Assembly (NCBI GenBank): GCA_900557405.1
Contig: USSF01000006.1
Coordinates: forward strand, 1 to 52,485
Length of the DNA stretch: 52,485 bases
Direction of reading: 5' to 3'
From: an uncultured Prevotella sp.
Lineage (GTDB): Bacteria; Bacteroidota; Bacteroidia; Bacteroidales; Bacteroidaceae
The first letter of the stretch is position 1; every line of letters starts with the position of its first letter. Shown one piece after another: positions 31,047-41,977 of this stretch. Both the position numbers and the translations under genes were made by a program. The notes beneath the pieces were generated by a model. That model was given only the letters and a program-made list of their open reading frames with translations. It had not been told where the DNA came from and did not search any database.

Positions 31047-34000
31047 TTAGAAATTGAAGTTAACACCAAGCTGGAAGCTCATTGGACGTGGGTACGGATC
31101 CCTGTCCACACCGTTTGCCACCTCCGGGTCGAGTCCCTTGTACTTCGTGATGATGAACGGGTTCTGTGCTGTCAGATACACACGACCGGAGAAGTAGTCC
31201 TGTCCTGCATACTTGAGCAGTGACGGGAAGCTGTATCCGAGTGTAATGTTCGAGCATTTCAGGAATGATGCGTTGCGCACGAAGTAGTCGCTCCTTCCGG
31301 TCGGGTTTGTAGTCTTGCTCGTGAAGCCGAGTTCCACAGCCGACGGCATTGTATTGAAAAATGCTCCATGATTGTAGATACCATCCTTGCTTATCTGCGA
31401 ACGATCAGCCAGGTTGTAATCGTATACATAGTTTCCGAGCGATGCTCTGAGCGAGAAGCTGAAGTCCCAACGCTTGTAGAGGAACTTCGATGTGAGACCC
31501 ATTATCACGTCGGCTGCCGGACTCTTGTAGTAGTAACGGTCGTCATCATTAATCTGGCCGTTTCCGTCGCGGTCTACGTAGACGCCCTCGATTGGTTTGC
31601 CATTCTCGTCGTAAACCTGCTGGTATACATAGAATGCGTTGACAGGCTGGCCTACCTTGAAGCGCTGCAGACGCACGTTATTACCACCTGCTGCCTTGGT
31701 ATTCTCGTTCCATACCCAATCCTGCTCACCTGCCTTGAGGGATTTGATCTCGTTCTTGTTCCAGCCCACATTATATGTGAGGTCCCAGGTGAAATCTTTT
31801 GTAACAACAGGCTTTACGTCGAATGAGAGCTCCAGTCCGTAGTTGCGCAGCGAACCAACGTTCTGCAGCAGCTTATCACCGAGTGAGGTTCCAGCCACGG
31901 TTGCCACCTCAGCAAGAAGGTCTTCTGTGTTGCGGATGTATCCGTCGAGACTGAATGTGAAGCGGTTGTTCAGTGCGGCGAAGTCGATACCTGCATTCCA
32001 TGTCTCGGTTGTCTCCCAAGTCAGCTGGTCGTTGTACTTGTTCGGACGCATTGTATGGATATAGTCGCTACCGAAAGGATAGTCGGAATACCGGTCGCTT
32101 TCCACATAGAGAGGCATATAGTAGAAATCCTTGTCGATGTTCTGCTGACCAGTCTTACCCCATCCCACACGGAGCTTCAAGTCGTTGAGCCACTTCACGT
32201 TCTTCATGAACGACTCGTTGTTGATCTTCCATGCAAGGGCTGCTGATGGGAAGTATCCCCATTTCTTTCCCTTGGCGAAGCGTGACGAACCGTCGGCACG
32301 GAACGTTGCGGTGATGAGATAACGGTCGTAGAACGAATAGTTGAGTCGGCCGAAGTATGAAACGATGGAGTTGTGTGTTGCCCACTCCGTCTTACTACGT
32401 AGCTGCGGGTCCTTTGCTGCTCCTGTCACGGGGTCTATGCCCTGTCCGTATCGTCCTGTTCCCGTACGGTGGTAGTGGCTCTGCTCAGCACCTCCCATAA
32501 TGTCGATGTCGTGCTTGCCGAAGGTATGCATATACTGTGCGTAGGCATTACCCACGATGTTGTATTTCCAATAGCCGATGCGCTCTTTCTTACCATAATA
32601 GTTATTTGAGAAGGAATATGGGCTGTTGGTGTCTTTCTGCTCGGTGGCTGTATACTGCGCTCCGATGCTTGCATGGATGTGCAGATCCTCAAAGCCATGA
32701 ATTTTGTAGTCCACCTCGGCGTTGCCGCTGTAGTCGTTGGCGTGAGCATAGCAGTGCTTGTTCATAAGCTGTGCCACAGGGTTCTGCGGAACGTTTTCGG
32801 CATCCGGTGTCTTGTTCCATGCCGGATTGCTGTACTGGTCGTATGACATCAGCGTCTGATAATATCCGCCTACCATCCAGTAGTTTGGGTCGTCGGTCCT
32901 TACAGGGCGTGTAGGGTCCATTGCCAGGGCTGAACCCACTGCACCGCTGTCTGCATAGCGGTTCTTCTCATACATGTACTTGGCTGTGATATTGAAGTTC
33001 AAGTGCTTGTCGAAGAACGACGGTGCGAGGTTAATGCTCGTGTTGAAACGGCGCATCCAGCTGGTCTTCAGGATACCGTTGCCGATATTGTAGCCTGCGC
33101 TGATGCGGTATGGCATGTTCTTCAGTCCGCCCGTCACGCTCAGGCTGTGGCTTGTTGACACTGTGGTGCGGAAGATTTCCTTCTGCCAGTCGGTATCGGC
33201 GTTGCCGAGCAGGTCGGTGTTGCAACCCAGCTTCTCGGCGAGGTTTCTGAACTCGGCGGCATTGAGGGTTTCGAGCTTCTTGCGAATTGTGGAAACGGTG
33301 AAGTCGCCGTTATAAGAGAAGGTTGGCTTCTGTCCGGCGCGTCCCTTCTTGGTGGTTACGATAACCACACCGTTGCTGGCGCGCGAACCGTAGATGGCTG
33401 TTGCCGAAGCGTCCTTCAACACCGTAAAGCTCTCGATGTCGTTAGGGTTGATATTGGCAAGGATATTACTCATTCCATTTGCCGTGTTGTTGTCAATCAC
33501 GAGTCCGTCGATTACATACAGAGGGTCGTTGTTTGCCGTAAGTGACGCTCCACCACGGATTCTAATCTGTGCACCAGCACCAGGAGCACCGCCTGCGGTC
33601 TGCACATCCACACCGGCCACCTTGCCCACGAGCATATCCGTGGCATTGTTGGTGATACCCTTCGAGAGTTCGTCCGGCTTCATAGCCGTCACGGAACCGG
33701 TAAGGTCTGTCTTCTTGGCACGACCGTAACCAATCACGACAACCTCATTGAGCTTGTTGTCTGCCTCTTCCTTCAGGATGATGTTGATGTTCTGTCCTGC
33801 ATGGGCGGTTGCTGTCTCGTAACCGATGTAGGAGATTCTGATTATAGACTTGGCGTCTGCCTTGAGTGAGAAGTTTCCGTCGAAATCGGTTATCGTTCCA
33901 CCCTCGGTGCCGTCTACACGCACCGTGGCTCCGATAATTGGTTCGCCGGTTGAATCCTTCACGTGTCCCTTCACGACAACTTGTTGTCCGAAGGCACTAG

Positions 34001-34070
34001 CCGTAATGAACAAACCGCCTGTCAGGGCTGCCGTTCTCAGGGCTTTGCTTAGTTTGACCTGCTTCATCAT
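31047..34070 (-). CDS. susC: SusC-type TonB-dependent oligosaccharide transporter
   Basis: The 1007-residue outer-membrane protein imports starch oligosaccharides using TonB energy. After the signal peptide (ending ASAFGQ) comes a carboxypeptidase-regulatory-like domain (VVVKGHVKDSTGEPIIGATV), the TonB-box region KLNEVVVIGYG, and a plug domain with VDVQTAGGAPGAGAQIRIRGG and SRASNGVVIVTTKKGRAG. The 22-strand barrel ends with FQLGVNFNF, whose last residue is the expected aromatic. The start has two adjacent ATG codons (34070 and 34067). It is the first gene of the minus arm and is read from the divergent control region shared with the LacI gene. Confidence 0.96.
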   Translation of the reverse strand: MMKQVKLSKALRTAALTGGLFITASAFGQQVVVKGHVKDSTGEPIIGATVRVDGTEGGTITDFDGNFSLKADAKSIIRISYIGYETATAHAGQNINIILKEEADNKLNEVVVIGYGRAKKTDLTGSVTAMKPDELSKGITNNATDMLVGKVAGVDVQTAGGAPGAGAQIRIRGGASLTANNDPLYVIDGLVIDNNTANGMSNILANINPNDIESFTVLKDASATAIYGSRASNGVVIVTTKKGRAGQKPTFSYNGDFTVSTIRKKLETLNAAEFRNLAEKLGCNTDLLGNADTDWQKEIFRTTVSTSHSLSVTGGLKNMPYRISAGYNIGNGILKTSWMRRFNTSINLAPSFFDKHLNFNITAKYMYEKNRYADSGAVGSALAMDPTRPVRTDDPNYWMVGGYYQTLMSYDQYSNPAWNKTPDAENVPQNPVAQLMNKHCYAHANDYSGNAEVDYKIHGFEDLHIHASIGAQYTATEQKDTNSPYSFSNNYYGKKERIGYWKYNIVGNAYAQYMHTFGKHDIDIMGGAEQSHYHRTGTGRYGQGIDPVTGAAKDPQLRSKTEWATHNSIVSYFGRLNYSFYDRYLITATFRADGSSRFAKGKKWGYFPSAALAWKINNESFMKNVKWLNDLKLRVGWGKTGQQNIDKDFYYMPLYVESDRYSDYPFGSDYIHTMRPNKYNDQLTWETTETWNAGIDFAALNNRFTFSLDGYIRNTEDLLAEVATVAGTSLGDKLLQNVGSLRNYGLELSFDVKPVVTKDFTWDLTYNVGWNKNEIKSLKAGEQDWVWNENTKAAGGNNVRLQRFKVGQPVNAFYVYQQVYDENGKPIEGVYVDRDGNGQINDDDRYYYKSPAADVIMGLTSKFLYKRWDFSFSLRASLGNYVYDYNLADRSQISKDGIYNHGAFFNTMPSAVELGFTSKTTNPTGRSDYFVRNASFLKCSNITLGYSFPSLLKYAGQDYFSGRVYLTAQNPFIITKYKGLDPEVANGVDRDPYPRPMSFQLGVNFNF

Positions 34071-34251
34071 TGTTAGATATTTTTAGATATGTTATAGATT
34101 ATAGTTCGACTATCAATATACTGTAGAATGAATGACGTATATATATATTAAGGTATATAGTCATAGTAAATTTAAGGTGGATGCCATGTGGCAGCTAACT
34201 CAACTGACTTCCTGCAAATAATTGATTTTGGTCAGATGTCTATTTCGCTTG

Positions 34252-34281
34252 CAAATATAGACTTTATTGTGATACGGCAAA
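34252..34281 (-). promoter_or_regulatory. susC: susC promoter
   Basis: On the minus strand TTTG (34281-34278) and TATATTTG (34259-34252) are 18 nt apart. The -33 element lies within the operator-like sequence GGCAAAACGTTTTT. Confidence 0.65.
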
Positions 34282-34289
34282 ACGTTTTT
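34276..34289. promoter_or_regulatory. Degenerate LacI-type operator overlapping the susC -33 box
   Basis: GGCAAAACGTTTTT resembles the palindromes at 34316 and 34448 but has an extra A and lacks the right half-site GC. Binding here would compete with RNA polymerase at susC. Confidence 0.4.
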
Positions 34290-34315
34290 TTTAATAAATG
34301 ATACAATATATCATG

Positions 34316-34327
34316 GCAAACGTTTGC
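34316..34327. promoter_or_regulatory. LacI-type operator palindrome GCAAACGTTTGC
   Basis: A perfect 12-bp palindrome with the central CG typical of LacI/GalR/CcpA-family operators. It lies about 35 nt upstream of the susC -33 box and is the best candidate site for the LacI-family protein encoded next door. Confidence 0.7.
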
Positions 34328-34360
34328 ACATTTTCCCGTCCTTAATCCCCTCTCTGTAAG

Positions 34361-34416
34361 AAGCAATGCTTTGTCGGGAAGCAAAGCGTTGCTTTCCTCC
34401 TGACAAAGCGTTGCTT
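34361..34416. repeat. Nested inverted repeats AAGCAATGCTTTGTC
   Basis: AAGCAATGCTTTGTC (34361-34375) pairs with GACAAAGCGTTGCTT (34402-34416) with one mismatch. A second palindrome, AAGCAA-AGCG-TTGCTT (34379-34394), fills the loop. The same core therefore appears four times in 56 nt, in the space between the two operators. Confidence 0.75.
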
Positions 34417-34447
34417 AAAAAGGCATAACATTTTCCGTTGCTACATA

Positions 34448-34457
34448 CAAACGTTTG
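34448..34457. promoter_or_regulatory. LacI-type operator CAAACGTTTG
   Basis: Perfect 10-bp palindrome followed by CAC, the same as at 34316 (AAACGTTTGCAC). It lies 57 nt before the -7 box of the regulator gene, suggesting autoregulation or looping between sites. Confidence 0.65.
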
Positions 34458-34513
34458 CACAAACCAAATGAAAATAGTGAGCATCGGGCGTAACAACTTT
34501 AAGAACTTTGACT

Positions 34514-34521
34514 TACCTTTG
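34514..34521 (+). promoter_or_regulatory. -7 box of the LacI-family gene
   Basis: TACCTTTG fits TAnnTTTG exactly and lies 41 nt before the ATG. No clear -33 element is present at the usual distance. Confidence 0.5.
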
Positions 34522-34562
34522 CACAAGGAAAACATTATCAAGCTATAACCACTACGCAAAAT

Positions 34563-35588
34563 ATGATAGAAAGTCAGGCAACTACGATGAAAGATATTGC
34601 CGAGAGATTCGGAGTATCGATTTCAACGGTCTCACGGGCGCTGAGCGGAAGCCCGCGCGTGAGGAAGGACAAGCGTGATGCTATCTGCCAATATGCTGCG
34701 CAACACAACTTCTACCCCAACGACATCGCCAAGTCGCTGCGCCTATCAAAGAGGCAGCCGGTGAAGGTAATCGGCGTAATCGTACCGGAGTTCACACACT
34801 ACTATTTCTCGTCGGTGCTCACGGGCATCGAGGAGAGAGCGTCGGAGCGCGGCTACCGCATCATCATAACAATGAGCAAAGAGAGCTATGACAGGGAGGT
34901 GCAGCTCTGCCAGATGTTCGAAGCCCACCAGGTGTGTGGCGTAATCGTTTCGCAGGCAAAAGACACGACGGAATACGACCACTTCAAGTCGCTCCAGCAA
35001 AAAGGCATCACGCTGGTATTCTTCGACCGTATCTGTACGGGAGTGAATGCGAGTCTGGTGGTGGTGGACGACTACATGGGTGCCTTCAACGCCGTGACGC
35101 ATCTCATCAACACTGGTTGCAGGCGCATCGCCTTCTACGGAATGAAGGGCAACGCCGTAATCGGCAAGAACAGATACAATGGATACCGCGACGCCCTGCT
35201 GAAGGCGAGGGTGGAATGTAGCGAGGAGCTCGTGCACGAATGTGACAACCGCGCCGAAGCCGAAGCCATCACGCCCGACATACTGAGGATGGAGAACCGT
35301 CCGGACGCCTTCTTCTGCGTGAATGACGACACGGCAATCGGCGTGATGTACACGGCGAAGAGGATGGGCTTCAAGGTGCCCGACGAAATATCGGTGTGCG
35401 GTTTCACCAACGGCAACCGTGCCATAGCATGCGACCCGCAGCTCACCACCGTGGAACAGCGCGGCAAGGAAGTGGGCCGCGAGGCTGCCGAAATTCTCAT
35501 CGACAAGGTGGAAGGCATCATCCCCACCGACAAGATAGAGAAACGCGTGGTGAGGACAAGGCTCGTGGTGAGAGGCAGCAGCAGATAG
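34563..35588 (+). CDS. LacI-family transcriptional regulator of the starch locus
   Basis: The 341-residue protein has an N-terminal LacI helix-turn-helix (residues 9-35: MKDIAERFGVSISTVSRALS, hinge helix near NDIAKSLRLSK) and a periplasmic-binding-protein-like effector domain. That domain contains VIGVIVPEFTHYYFSSVLTG, INTGCRRIAFYG and PDAFFCVNDDTAIGVMYTAK. It should bind the AAACGTTT palindromes in the divergent region and respond to a sugar, probably maltose-type or glucose-type. B. thetaiotaomicron controls its sus genes with the membrane-bound activator SusR instead. Such LacI-controlled starch loci are typical of Prevotella. The MFS transporter follows after 41 nt. Confidence 0.92.
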   Translation: MIESQATTMKDIAERFGVSISTVSRALSGSPRVRKDKRDAICQYAAQHNFYPNDIAKSLRLSKRQPVKVIGVIVPEFTHYYFSSVLTGIEERASERGYRIIITMSKESYDREVQLCQMFEAHQVCGVIVSQAKDTTEYDHFKSLQQKGITLVFFDRICTGVNASLVVVDDYMGAFNAVTHLINTGCRRIAFYGMKGNAVIGKNRYNGYRDALLKARVECSEELVHECDNRAEAEAITPDILRMENRPDAFFCVNDDTAIGVMYTAKRMGFKVPDEISVCGFTNGNRAIACDPQLTTVEQRGKEVGREAAEILIDKVEGIIPTDKIEKRVVRTRLVVRGSSR

Positions 35589-35629
35589 AGGAAAAACGCA
35601 AAGGAAAAAAGAAAACAAAAAAATATCCC

Positions 35630-36940
35630 ATGAAACAAAAACAAGATCTTACCTTCTGGAAGCTATGGAACCTGAGTTTCGGCTTTTTCGGCGTGCAGAT
35701 AGCCTATGCCCTGCAAAGCGCCAACATCTCAAGAATCTTCGCCACACTCGGCGCAGACCCACATTCTCTGAGTTATTTCTGGATTCTCCCGCCGCTGATG
35801 GGAATCCTCGTGCAGCCCATCGTGGGTACGCTGAGCGACCGCACGTGGTGCCGCTTCGGCAGGCGCATACCATATCTCTTCATAGGCTCAGCCGTGGCGG
35901 TGGCAGTGATGTGTCTGCTGCCAAACGCCGGTTCGTTCGGCATGGCGGTGAGCACGGCAATGGTGTTCGGCCTCATCTCGCTCATGTTTCTTGATACGAG
36001 CATCAACATGGCGATGCAGCCATTCAAGATGCTCGTGGGCGACATGGTGAACGAGAAGCAGAAGTCGCTCGCCTACTCAATCCAGAGCTTCCTCTGCAAC
36101 GCCGGTTCGCTCGTGGGCTACGTGTTCCCGTTCTTCTTCACGGCAATCGGAATTGCCAACGAGGCGCCAAAGGGCGTAGTGCCCGACTCCGTTATATTCT
36201 CATTCTATATAGGTGCGGCAATACTCATCCTCTGCGTGCTCTACACTTCCTTCACCGTGAAGGAATGGAACCCGAAGGAATACGCCGAATACAACGAATT
36301 GAAAGCTGAAACCAAGGAGCAGAAGGCCAACTGGATTGACCTGCTGAAGAACGCTCCGTCGATGTTCTGGAAGGTCGGACTCGTGCAGTTCTTCTGTTGG
36401 GCGGCGTTCCTCTACATGTGGACATACACCAACGGCACGATTGCCGAGACCGTATGGCATACCACCGACGTATCATCTGCCGCATATCAGGAGGCAGGCA
36501 ACTGGGTAGGAGTGCTCTTCTTCTGCCAGGCCCTGGGCAGCGTGGTATGGGCGATGGTGCTGCCGAGATTCAAGAACGAGAAGTCCGCCTACGGCATCAG
36601 CCTCATCATCGGAGCCGCAGGCTTCTGCATGCTGCCGCTCATCAGCGACAAGATGATGCTCATCCTGCCATTCGTGCTCATAGGCTGTGCATGGGCTGCA
36701 ATGCTCGCCATGCCGTTTGCATTCGTCACGAACGCCCTCGAGGGCTACGGCCACAAGGGAGCATATCTGGGACTCTTCAACGGCACAATCTGTCTGCCGC
36801 AGATCGTAGCCGCTGCAATAGGCGGACATATCCTCTCCGCCATCGGTTCGCATCAGTACTGCATGATGACCGTGGCCGGTGTGCTGCTCGTGCTCGGAGC
36901 GGCAAGCGTGGCTTTCATCAAGACGAAACACGCGGAATAA
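35630..36940 (+). CDS. MFS sugar transporter (maltose/glucose type)
   Basis: This 436-residue inner-membrane protein has about 12 hydrophobic helices. The start at 35630 is chosen because the upstream part of the open frame is out-of-family basic sequence that overlaps the regulator gene. GILVQPIVGTLSDRTWCRFG between helices 2 and 3 matches the MFS motif DRxxxRxGRR (here SDRTWCRFGRR), and the overall fit is to the GPH/SLC45-like group of disaccharide carriers. It would import maltose or short maltooligosaccharides into the cytoplasm, where GH77 acts. It lies between lacI and GH77 (31-nt gap) in the plus arm. Confidence 0.88.
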   Translation: MKQKQDLTFWKLWNLSFGFFGVQIAYALQSANISRIFATLGADPHSLSYFWILPPLMGILVQPIVGTLSDRTWCRFGRRIPYLFIGSAVAVAVMCLLPNAGSFGMAVSTAMVFGLISLMFLDTSINMAMQPFKMLVGDMVNEKQKSLAYSIQSFLCNAGSLVGYVFPFFFTAIGIANEAPKGVVPDSVIFSFYIGAAILILCVLYTSFTVKEWNPKEYAEYNELKAETKEQKANWIDLLKNAPSMFWKVGLVQFFCWAAFLYMWTYTNGTIAETVWHTTDVSSAAYQEAGNWVGVLFFCQALGSVVWAMVLPRFKNEKSAYGISLIIGAAGFCMLPLISDKMMLILPFVLIGCAWAAMLAMPFAFVTNALEGYGHKGAYLGLFNGTICLPQIVAAAIGGHILSAIGSHQYCMMTVAGVLLVLGAASVAFIKTKHAE

Positions 36941-36971
36941 TCTCTAAACGAAAACTTCAAACGATACAAAT

Positions 36972-39647
36972 ATGATGAAAATACATTTTATCCTCAACTA
37001 CTCTACTGAGTTCGGACAGGACCTGCGCCTGAACATCTTCGACGGTAAGGCTGCCGAACCGACATCATACGGAATGAATACCGCCGACGGCAAGACGTGG
37101 CAGTGTGACATAGAAATGAAGAAGGCTCCGGAAAGGGCAGACTATTTCTACAGTCTCGACAACAGCGGGCACGAAGAGCGCCACGAATGGCAGACCGTCA
37201 CACACCGCATAGAGCTGAACTGCAAAAGGGCGAAGGAATACACCGTGTATGACCGGTGGATTGACATTCCGCAGGATTCATATCTCTACAGTTCGGCATT
37301 CACCGACTGCGTGAACCGCCGTCACCACGAGGAAATCAAGCCTACGGACTACCGCAAGACGCTGCGCCTCGTGGTGCGCGCCCCCCAGCTCAGAAAGGGC
37401 GAGCATCTGCTCGTATGCGGCGAGCACAGCCACATGGGCAACTGGCAACCCGACTACGCCATAAGGATGTATGAACACAACTACAACGAATGGGTTACCG
37501 ACCTCGACAGGGAGGCATTCGGGGACAGGAAAGAGACCGAACTGAAATTCATCGCCACCGATGACAAGGGCAACACTCTGTGGGAGACCGGCTTCAACAG
37601 GAAGCTGGCGCTGCCGGAGATGAAAGAGGGCGAGGTGTGCATATACGAGATGGACCAGGCGTTCTTCGAGATTTGCGACACGAAGCTCGCCGGAACCCTG
37701 ATACCCGTGTTCTCGCTGCGCTCGAAGGGAAGCTTCGGAGTGGGCGACTTCGGCGATCTGAAGATGATGATAAACTGGATTGCCGAGACCAACCAGAAGG
37801 TGTTGCAGATCCTGCCTGTCAACGACACCACGTCCACTCATACATGGACCGACTCCTACCCATATTCTGCCATCAGCATCTTCGCCCTGCATCCACAGTT
37901 TGCCGACCTGAGACAGCTGCCGGCCATAAAGGACAGGAAAAAGGCCGAAGACTACGAGGCGTTGCGCGAAGAGCTCAATGCGCTGAAGCAGATTGACTAC
38001 GAGCGCGTGAACAACGCCAAGACGGAATACCTGCGCATCATATTCAAGCAGGAAGGCGAAGAGGCGATGAAGACAGACGGATTCAAGGAGTTCATGAAGG
38101 AGAACGAGCATTGGATTGCACCATACGCAAAGTATTGCAGTCTGAGAGACAAATACGGATGCGTGGACTTTGCGAAATGGAAAGGTAACGAACAATGGAA
38201 CGAAGCTGACCGCAAGGCACTGCTCGACCCGAAGTCGAAGGAGTTCAAGGAGGTGGCTTTCTATTATTACGTGCAGTTTATCCTGAACAACCAGATGCGT
38301 GCCGCTCACGAATATGCAATGGCACGCGGAGTGATTCTCAAGGGAGACATCCCTATCGGAGTGAACCGCAACGGATGCGACGTATGGCACGAACCACAGT
38401 ATTTCAACCTCAACTCCCAAGCAGGTGCTCCACCAGATGGATTCTCAATCAACGGACAGAACTGGGGATTCCCTACATACAACTGGCAGAGGATGATTGA
38501 CGACGGATGCCAATGGTGGATACGCCGTTTCCAGAACATGTCGAAATTCTTTGATGCCTACCGCATAGACCACGTGTTGGGCTTCTTCCGCATCTGGGCC
38601 ATCCCTACAACGTGTGTCCACGGACTGCTCGGACAGTTCGCACCTGCTATCGCCATGACCCGCGAGGAGATTGAGGGCTACGGACTGCATTTCCAGGAGG
38701 AACTGTTCACAAAGCCGTTCATCGCCCGCTGGGTGGTATACCGCGTGTTCGGCATACACGCCGAGGAGGTCATAGGCAAATACCTGAACCACGAACACGA
38801 CGACATCTTCTCGCTGAAGCCTGAATACGACACGGAGCGGAAGATTGAGGCTGCCTTTGCAGGAAAGGACACCGACACGGACATCTGGATTCGCGACGGA
38901 CTGTATGCCCTCGCTGCCGACGTATTGTTCGTGCGAGACATAAATGACAGCAATAAGTTCCATCCTAGGATTACGGCACAGTTGAACTTCATGTACGAGG
39001 CACTTGTGGACAGCGACAAGGAGAAGTTCAACCGTCTATACAACGACTACTATTACCGTCGCAACAACAACTTCTGGTACAGTGAGGCTATGAAGAAACT
39101 GCCCGTGCTGGTGCAGGCCACAAGGATGCTCGTCTGTGCGGAAGACCTCGGCATGGTGCCGGATTGCGTGGCATGGGTGATGGACGAACTGCGCATCCTC
39201 AGTCTGGAGCTGCAGCAGATGCCGAAGGACCCGAAGGTGAAGTTCGGTGAACTATGGAAGAACCCATACAAAAGCGTTTGCACGCTCTCCACACACGATA
39301 TGCCGACATTGCGCCAATGGTGGGACGAGGACTGGGACCGCACCCAGATTTACTATTCATCACAGCTATGCCGCGGCGGTGCGGCACCTCATCCGCTGCC
39401 AGGATGGCTGGCAAAGGAAATCATCACAAACCAGCTCACTTGTCCGTCGATGCTCTGCATCCTATCGCTGCAAGACTGGTTTGCCATCGACGAGAAGCTT
39501 CGCTTGCCGGATGCCGACGCCGAGCGCATCAACATCCCAGCCAACCCACGCCACTACTGGCGCTACCGCATGCACGTGAACATTGAAGAACTCATTAACA
39601 ACAAGGAATATAACGATAACATAAAAGAACTGGTAAGGTTGAGATAA
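36972..39647 (+). CDS. malQ: 4-alpha-glucanotransferase (GH77) with N-terminal starch-binding domains
   Basis: The 891-residue cytoplasmic enzyme transfers glucan chains between maltooligosaccharides and releases glucose. It lacks a signal peptide. Two CBM20-like domains fill about residues 1-250 (e.g. MKIHFILNYSTEFGQDLRLN, then LRLVVRAPQLRKGEHLLVCG with the MGNW motif). The GH77 catalytic residues are D533 (DAYRIDHVLGFFR), E724 (VCAEDLGMVPDC) and D776 (STHDMPTLRQWW). Its length is far above bacterial MalQ (about 500-700) because of the added domains, as in plant DPE2. This form is common in Bacteroidales. It follows the transporter closely in the plus arm. Confidence 0.95.
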   Translation: MMKIHFILNYSTEFGQDLRLNIFDGKAAEPTSYGMNTADGKTWQCDIEMKKAPERADYFYSLDNSGHEERHEWQTVTHRIELNCKRAKEYTVYDRWIDIPQDSYLYSSAFTDCVNRRHHEEIKPTDYRKTLRLVVRAPQLRKGEHLLVCGEHSHMGNWQPDYAIRMYEHNYNEWVTDLDREAFGDRKETELKFIATDDKGNTLWETGFNRKLALPEMKEGEVCIYEMDQAFFEICDTKLAGTLIPVFSLRSKGSFGVGDFGDLKMMINWIAETNQKVLQILPVNDTTSTHTWTDSYPYSAISIFALHPQFADLRQLPAIKDRKKAEDYEALREELNALKQIDYERVNNAKTEYLRIIFKQEGEEAMKTDGFKEFMKENEHWIAPYAKYCSLRDKYGCVDFAKWKGNEQWNEADRKALLDPKSKEFKEVAFYYYVQFILNNQMRAAHEYAMARGVILKGDIPIGVNRNGCDVWHEPQYFNLNSQAGAPPDGFSINGQNWGFPTYNWQRMIDDGCQWWIRRFQNMSKFFDAYRIDHVLGFFRIWAIPTTCVHGLLGQFAPAIAMTREEIEGYGLHFQEELFTKPFIARWVVYRVFGIHAEEVIGKYLNHEHDDIFSLKPEYDTERKIEAAFAGKDTDTDIWIRDGLYALAADVLFVRDINDSNKFHPRITAQLNFMYEALVDSDKEKFNRLYNDYYYRRNNNFWYSEAMKKLPVLVQATRMLVCAEDLGMVPDCVAWVMDELRILSLELQQMPKDPKVKFGELWKNPYKSVCTLSTHDMPTLRQWWDEDWDRTQIYYSSQLCRGGAAPHPLPGWLAKEIITNQLTCPSMLCILSLQDWFAIDEKLRLPDADAERINIPANPRHYWRYRMHVNIEELINNKEYNDNIKELVRLR

Positions 39648-39661
39648 AGAACCCATCCTAG

Positions 39662-39678
39662 CCCTCCCAAAGGGAGGG
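39662..39678 (+). terminator. Small hairpin between GH77 and susB
   Basis: CCCTCCC-AAA-GGGAGGG is a 7-bp perfect stem with no T-run. It may mark a processing or partial stop point between the two genes. Confidence 0.35.
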
Positions 39679-39683
39679 AATGA

Positions 39684-41876
<2,193 letters not shown>

Positions 41877-41881
41877 TCAGT

Positions 41882-41912
41882 ACCACAGGGGGCAGGCTAC
41901 TCCCCCTGTGGT
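41882..41912 (+). terminator. 11-bp hairpin after susB
   Basis: ACCACAGGGGG (41882-41892) and CCCCCTGTGGT (41902-41912) are perfect complements around a 9-nt loop. It starts 5 nt after the susB stop. The following sequence is only moderately T-rich, so it may stabilise the upstream message or cause partial termination before pullulanase. Confidence 0.5.
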
Positions 41913-41977
41913 TCCATTATTCCCTGTGACCTCATTACGGCCTGTGGCCTTATAACTCCTATAAAAAAAACAAAACA

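Larger units (their letters stand above)
34071..34562. promoter_or_regulatory. Divergent control region between susC and lacI-type gene
   Basis: The 492-nt gap holds promoters for both arms of the starch locus, three AAACGTTT-centred operator-like sites and a cluster of AGCAA(A/T)GC repeats, all listed separately. The minus-strand frame at 34311-34559 is not a credible gene, since it lies over these signals. Confidence 0.7.

Noticed and set aside
34311..34559. 82-residue minus-strand gene in the divergent region
   Set aside because: It lies over operators, hairpins and the regulator promoter and has no protein-like features.
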